From contig CANHVD010000152.1 of assembly GCA_947463775.1 (NCBI GenBank), positions 1 to 10,256 on the forward strand: a DNA stretch of 10,256 nt, written 5' to 3'. Under the pieces are notes generated by a model. The model saw only the letters and a program-made list of their open reading frames with translations, made no database searches and was not told the origin of the DNA. Below, one piece after another: positions 6,215 through 10,256 of this stretch; the first letter of the stretch is position 1; each line of letters starts with the position of its first letter. Both the position numbers and the translations under genes were made by a program. Origin of the DNA: Planctomycetaceae bacterium. GTDB lineage: Bacteria; Planctomycetota; Planctomycetia; Planctomycetales; Planctomycetaceae.

Positions 6215-6730
6215 TGGTCTGATTAGTTCCTGGTGGTTCAAAGACTCGCAGTGCGAGCAAAAAAGCTGATTGGGTTGCTCAACCGGTTGCACGCATTACC
6301 AGCCCGGAAGGCTGAATGCGGACAACTTGAGCGATCGTGCGGTCTTATGCAGCCGCTCGGTTCGGGAGCTGAATAATCGCTCATTTTCGCTCCACAGTGT
6401 ACCGACGCCGTCAATTAAGGCTATGACCTCCTTGGTCGATTGCTTGGTTTTCCCGCATCAGCCCGACGCCTCAACGGAATCCCGCTTCCTGAGAATCCCC
6501 CTGCTCCGTTTCTTGTACTCACGTTCCTGCCGTGAAATACTTCGTCCACAAAATTACTTTGGCACCGGCGGGAACTTTGATTCCTGAGCAGTACAAGGTT
6601 TCCCGGTACCCTCTTCAGGCTGGCCGTTTTCAGGGAAATTCAGCGTTTATTTGCCCACCCGGCAAATAAGTGCGATTCCTGTTGTTCTGCCGGTCGGCAC
6701 TTAGTCTCCTCTCACGGATCTCAACCAATC
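6215..6730. other. Divergent intergenic region between rimO and purL
   Basis: About 516 bp separate the two divergent starts, so both promoters should lie here. I cannot identify -35/-10 pairs with confidence. The rimO side has an odd perfect inverted repeat CTCGCA-G-TGCGAG (6245-6257) and a 10-bp palindrome CAACCGGTTG (6280-6289). The purL side has two overlapping hairpins (6644-6703). Open frames here are short and unlike known proteins. Confidence 0.45.
6644..6703 (+). promoter_or_regulatory. Two overlapping hairpins in the likely purL leader
   Basis: Hairpin 1 pairs TTATTTGCC (6647-6655) with GGCAAATAA (6661-6669), a perfect 9-bp stem with a 5-base loop, extendable by two G-U pairs and one C-G to 6644-6672. 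Hairpin 2 pairs TAAGTGC (6667-6673) with GCACTTA (6697-6703), a perfect 7-bp stem. They share bases 6667-6669, or more when extended, so they compete as full structures. The pair ends 27 bases before the purL ATG. It could be an attenuator-like leader, an operator, or chance. No match to the known purine riboswitch core was recognised. Confidence 0.35.
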
Positions 6731-9640
6731 ATGCTTTGGGAAGTGGAAATTCTGCCAATCGGCAGCGAAAAGGACTACGAAGGTCAGCGAGTTTTGGCGA
6801 GTGCCAGGAGCCAGGGGATTGCCGGCCTGAAATCGGTCATCTCGGCCCGGACGTTCCTGATCCAGGGGGAATTAACGCCGGAGGATATCAATCGAGCGGC
6901 TGAGCAACTGCTGGTCGATGCTGTTACGGAGCAGTTTCATGTTCGCCAGTTGCCTGCTTCGTCAGCGGACGATGTCGGTTCTCAGGCTCAGATTTTGCTG
7001 AACGTTCTGTTGCATCCCGGCGTCACCGATAGTGTTGCCGAGAATGCCGTAAAGGCATTGACGCGACTGAATCTGAGCGTCACCAATGTTGCAACCTGTC
7101 GACGATATTGGATCACTGGTGATCTGGGTGCGGCAAAGCTGACGCAATTGACGAAGAAGGTCTTATCGAACGATGCGATCGAATATGTCGTGAAAGGGCC
7201 TTTGCAGATTAAGGACTTGTCGCTCGGAAGCGAATACAAGCTGAAGCTGTCGACAGTTCCGATTCGAGACATGAACGATGATGAGCTGATGGTTCTCAGC
7301 AAAAAGGGACAGCTCTACCTGAGCATCGCTGAGATGAAGACTGTTCAGGATTACTTCCGATCGTTGCAGCGCGATCCTACCGATATTGAACTGGAGACCG
7401 TCGCTCAGACTTGGAGTGAGCACTGTTCACATAAGACGCTCGGTGGTCGAATTCACTACGTCGAAACTTCCGCAGGCAAAGTCGTCCGCGATATTCACTT
7501 CAACAGCATGTTGAAGGAAACAATCTTTGCTGCGACGGTGCAGATTCGTGAATCGCTCGGCAAGGATGACTGGTGTGTCAGCGTCTTCAAAGATAACGCT
7601 GGCATTGTAAAGTTTGATGATCGCCAGAATGTTTGCATCAAGGTCGAAACGCATAACCATCCGTCCGCGATTGAACCGTACGGTGGAGCCAACACAGGAC
7701 TTGGCGGAGTAATCCGCGATCCGCTTGGAACCGGGCTCGGGGCTCGCCCGGTCTGCAGCACTGACGTTTTCTGTTTTGCTCGACCGGATTACCCCGCTGA
7801 TCAACTGCCGCCGGGAGTTCTGCATCCACAGGCAGTGATGCAGGGAGTTGTCTCCGGCGTTCGAGATTACGGAAACAGAATGGGGATTCCAACTGTTAAC
7901 GGTGCCGTCTGTTTTGACGATCGCTATCTGGGTAATCCCCTGGTTTACTGCGGCAACGTGGCGATGATTCCTGTCGACAAATGTGACAAGAAGGTCAGCC
8001 CCGGTGACCTGATCGTTTCTGTTGGAGGACGAACGGGTCGAGATGGAATTCACGGCGCGACGTTCTCCTCCGTTGAGCTAACAGAAGAGAGCGAGCACAT
8101 CAGCGGAGGCGCCGTTCAGATTGGCAATCCTGTCACCGAAAAGATGGTGGCCGATGTGATTTTGGCGGCACGCGATTTGAACCTCTATTCCGCCATCACC
8201 GACTGCGGAGCGGGTGGCTTCAGCAGTGCCGTTGGCGAAATGGGAGAAGATACAGGAGCCGAAGTCTGGCTGGATAAGGCACCATTGAAGTATTCCGGAT
8301 TGTCTTACACAGAGATCTGGATCTCGGAAGCTCAGGAACGAATGGTCCTTTCGGTGCCTCCTGCAAACTGGGAGCAGTTCCGGGATTTGTGTGCCTCCGA
8401 AGGCGTGGAAGCGACCGCGATTGGTCAATTCACAGATACGAAGCAACTGGTTCTGAAGTATGGTGAGACAAAAGTTGGCGAAGTCAGTATGCACTTCCTG
8501 CATGACGGCCGACCGCCGGTCATTCGGGAAGCTGTGTACGAGATCAAGGAATCTCAACTCGCTCAGGGGGCTGAATCAAGTAAAGCCGACTACACGGATG
8601 ATCTGAAGAAGATCCTTGGCTCACTGAATGTTGCCAGTAAAGAGTGGATCATTCGCCAGTACGATCATGAAGTTCAGGCTGGCAGCGTGATCAAGCCGCT
8701 GGTCGGAATTCACAACGATGGGCCGTCCGACGCCGCTGTTGTTCGCCCCGATTTGAACTCCAGTCGTGGTCTTGTAGTTTCCTGCGGAATCAATCCACAC
8801 TTCGGCGATCAGGACCCCTATTGGATGGCGGCCAGCGCCATTGATGAGGCTGTGCGAAACTGTGTCGCTGTTGGAGCGGATCCGAACCGCATCGCGATCC
8901 TCGATAACTTCTGTTGGGGAAATACAGAGCGTCCGGAAACTCTGGGAACTCTTGTTCGTGCTGCTGTCGGCTGTCAGGACATGGCCGTGGCTTACGGCAC
9001 ACCGTTTGTCAGTGGAAAAGACAGCCTGAATAACGAGTTCAGCTACGAAGATGGAAGTGGAACTCGTCGTACGGTTGCTATTCCTTCCACGTTGCTGATT
9101 ACTGCCCTTGGTCAGGTCGACGATGTTGAAACCTGTGTCACGATGGATCTTAAAGGCTCTGGCAATCTGCTTTACCTGATTGGTGAAACCAAAGACGAGA
9201 TGGGCGGAAGCCACTACAATCTTGTCAATGGCCTCAGCGGTGGCAAGGTACCGACTGTTAATAAAGAGATCGCTCCAGGGACCTTCCGGGCATTGCATCA
9301 GGCCATCAAGCAGGGACTTGTTCTTTCCTGCCATGACCTCAGCGAAGGTGGCCTCGCAGTTTCCGCGGCTGAGATGGCGTTTGCTGGCGGAGTAGGTGTC
9401 CAGATCGAATTGAAGGCTGGTTCGATTGTGTCGCTCTTCTCTGAGAGTAACACGCGATTTCTTGTCGAGGTCGCTGCTTCTTCAGAAGCTGCATTTAACA
9501 AGTTGCTCGCCGGTGTGCATGTCGAGAAGCTTGGTGTGACATCAACTGGTGAAGAGCTGATCATCTCTTCTTCCGGGCGGCAGCTTGTGCGGGCCAGCCT
9601 GAAAGATCTGAAAGCCTGCTGGCAGAAGCCACTCGCTTAA
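6731..9640 (+). CDS. purL: Phosphoribosylformylglycinamidine synthase, synthetase subunit with fused PurS-like N-terminus
   Basis: This 969-residue protein uses ATP and glutamine-derived ammonia to convert FGAR to FGAM, the fourth step of purine synthesis. Residues 3-72 and about 86-160 look like two PurS-type repeats. Each ends alike (QLLVDAVTEQFHV and KVLSNDAIEYVV), and the second contains the typical HPGVTD. A linker (about 177-225) leads to the synthetase core: SEHCSHKT with H231 (229-236), ETHNHPSAIEPYGGANTG from E306, GRDGIHGATFSS, TDCGAGGFSSAVGEMGED, VSGKDSL with K763 and D764, and HDLSEGGLAVSAAEMA from H868. The protein ends soon after the second half (CWQKPLA), so the glutaminase domain of the 1300-residue PurL is absent and a separate PurQ is expected. 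purQ is not next to it; a strong terminator follows directly. The ATG start gives the complete first PurS-like repeat; no strong ribosome binding site is seen. Confidence 0.96.
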   Translation: MLWEVEILPIGSEKDYEGQRVLASARSQGIAGLKSVISARTFLIQGELTPEDINRAAEQLLVDAVTEQFHVRQLPASSADDVGSQAQILLNVLLHPGVTDSVAENAVKALTRLNLSVTNVATCRRYWITGDLGAAKLTQLTKKVLSNDAIEYVVKGPLQIKDLSLGSEYKLKLSTVPIRDMNDDELMVLSKKGQLYLSIAEMKTVQDYFRSLQRDPTDIELETVAQTWSEHCSHKTLGGRIHYVETSAGKVVRDIHFNSMLKETIFAATVQIRESLGKDDWCVSVFKDNAGIVKFDDRQNVCIKVETHNHPSAIEPYGGANTGLGGVIRDPLGTGLGARPVCSTDVFCFARPDYPADQLPPGVLHPQAVMQGVVSGVRDYGNRMGIPTVNGAVCFDDRYLGNPLVYCGNVAMIPVDKCDKKVSPGDLIVSVGGRTGRDGIHGATFSSVELTEESEHISGGAVQIGNPVTEKMVADVILAARDLNLYSAITDCGAGGFSSAVGEMGEDTGAEVWLDKAPLKYSGLSYTEIWISEAQERMVLSVPPANWEQFRDLCASEGVEATAIGQFTDTKQLVLKYGETKVGEVSMHFLHDGRPPVIREAVYEIKESQLAQGAESSKADYTDDLKKILGSLNVASKEWIIRQYDHEVQAGSVIKPLVGIHNDGPSDAAVVRPDLNSSRGLVVSCGINPHFGDQDPYWMAASAIDEAVRNCVAVGADPNRIAILDNFCWGNTERPETLGTLVRAAVGCQDMAVAYGTPFVSGKDSLNNEFSYEDGSGTRRTVAIPSTLLITALGQVDDVETCVTMDLKGSGNLLYLIGETKDEMGGSHYNLVNGLSGGKVPTVNKEIAPGTFRALHQAIKQGLVLSCHDLSEGGLAVSAAEMAFAGGVGVQIELKAGSIVSLFSESNTRFLVEVAASSEAAFNKLLAGVHVEKLGVTSTGEELIISSSGRQLVRASLKDLKACWQKPLA

Positions 9641-9660
9641 AGGTGCTTTGTGGCCACGTT

Positions 9661-9700
9661 ATGAAAACGGCTCGTCGCAACTGCGATGAGCCGTTTTCAT
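9661..9700. terminator. Long bidirectional terminator between purL and the deacetylase gene
   Basis: Bases 9661-9679 pair with 9682-9700 over 19 positions with one G-U pair and no mismatch; sterically the loop is probably four bases. The arm begins ATGAAAACGGCTC and ends GAGCCGTTTTCAT, so A and T runs flank the GC-rich core on both sides. The hairpin starts 20 bases after the purL stop and 37 bases beyond the stop of the convergent deacetylase gene, so it can serve both strands. Confidence 0.85.
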
Positions 9701-9737
9701 TTACGCATTGAATTGTGTTTGGGGTGAGGGACGAAGC

Positions 9738-10256
9738 TCAGTTTTTGAGCTTGGCTTTCCTTGCGTCGATGATGGCGTTCGGATCTGTCGGAACAACCAG
9801 GGGCTCGACGTACTCCAGAAGGTCTCTCAAAGCGATGACCTTGTATTTTTCGAGATGAAGGTACTTCAGGTAAGCTTCGAAATTCTGTTGGCTGCTGCTG
9901 ACCCAATCGTGAGCTGTATCTGGAACGCCGTGAAATTGGAGAATCGCGATTCGACCATCCCGAGCTTGTTCGGCGGCTCGAATCAAATCCTGAATGGCCC
10001 ATTTGGGTCGAGCGTCGCCAGCGGATGGCAACAGCATTGGATGATCACTGCCGGGCTCAAACGCAAATCCGCGCCCTTCTTCATAGGGATACTCGGGTGC
10101 TCCGCCACGACGAGCGAATTGAATGCCATGCTTTTGCAGAACAGCGAATGCCGCTGGAGTTGTTGCATTTCCCGGCCAGGCAAAAGTTGTCGGTAAAGGA
10201 ATTCCGTGAGCCTTACATTGTGACTCGATCCCCTGGAGTTGTTCATCAAGGCGATC
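9738..10256 (-). CDS. Polysaccharide deacetylase-like protein, C-terminal part (5' end outside window)
   Basis: The visible 172 residues form an open frame running off the right edge, so the start and N-terminal half are missing. NodB-type polysaccharide deacetylases hydrolyse N- or O-acetyl groups of cell wall or capsule sugars. Numbering from the edge, TFAWPGN (24-30), followed by AAFAVLQKHGIQFARRGG, resembles the family's later barrel motif and the substrate-groove helix that follows it. RIAILQFHGVPD (102-113) with H109 matches the terminal motif carrying a catalytic histidine. The metal-binding Asp and His-rich motifs lie in the missing half and cannot be checked. The C-terminal segment (YLKYLHLEKYKVIALRDLLEYVEP) is the usual last helix and strand. 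The end is Lys-rich (ARKAKLKN). It converges on purL with the shared terminator between. Family assignment is fairly secure; the substrate is unknown. Confidence 0.8.
   Translation of the reverse strand, partial: DRLDEQLQGIESQCKAHGIPLPTTFAWPGNATTPAAFAVLQKHGIQFARRGGAPEYPYEEGRGFAFEPGSDHPMLLPSAGDARPKWAIQDLIRAAEQARDGRIAILQFHGVPDTAHDWVSSSQQNFEAYLKYLHLEKYKVIALRDLLEYVEPLVVPTDPNAIIDARKAKLKN

Noticed and set aside
7427..8053. Long minus-strand frames antisense to purL (also 8621-9334)
   Set aside because: They overlap strongly conserved purL coding sequence and look like shadows of its codon use.
9983..10249. Minus-strand frame at the right edge
   Set aside because: It overlaps the polysaccharide deacetylase-like frame, which continues open to base 10256 and carries recognisable family motifs.

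Overview
The window looks like an ordinary chromosomal segment of a planctomycete-type bacterium. This is inferred from protein style only: the Fur-family sequence, the RimO N-terminus, a long glutaminase-less PurL with a PurS-like N-terminus, a stand-alone LuxR/GerE helix-turn-helix protein, a PP2C phosphatase with a membrane-anchored tail, and few clear Shine-Dalgarno sites. No 16S or other direct marker is present. I see no transposase, integrase, CRISPR array, tRNA, rRNA or toxin-antitoxin pair.

Layout from left to right. A Fur-family metalloregulator (5-520, minus) has a perfect 18-bp palindrome upstream. A small FlgM-like protein (721-969, minus) is followed by a hairpin terminator. A membrane-attached PP2C Ser/Thr phosphatase (1193-2590, minus) comes next, then a 584-bp stretch with no convincing gene. 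A stand-alone LuxR-type HTH protein (3175-3549, minus) is followed by about 430 bp of mostly non-coding DNA. Next is the rimO-pgsA pair (6214-3976, minus): the ribosomal protein S12 methylthiotransferase, then phosphatidylglycerophosphate synthase. A roughly 0.5-kb divergent intergenic region holds two overlapping hairpins close to purL. purL (6731-9640, plus) encodes the synthetase subunit of FGAM synthase. A long bidirectional terminator hairpin (9661-9700) separates it from a convergent, truncated polysaccharide deacetylase-like gene (9738 to the right edge, minus).

The genes do not form one pathway. The left half is regulatory: metal sensing, a possible anti-sigma factor, protein dephosphorylation and a DNA-binding regulator. 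The right half is housekeeping: ribosome modification, phospholipid synthesis, purine synthesis and carbohydrate deacetylation. Only rimO-pgsA looks like a candidate operon.

I found no clear new multi-gene system. The points most worth checking are the overlapping hairpins before purL, the PurS-PurL fusion without an adjacent purQ, the palindrome before the Fur gene, the FlgM-like protein outside a flagellar context, and the topology of the phosphatase.
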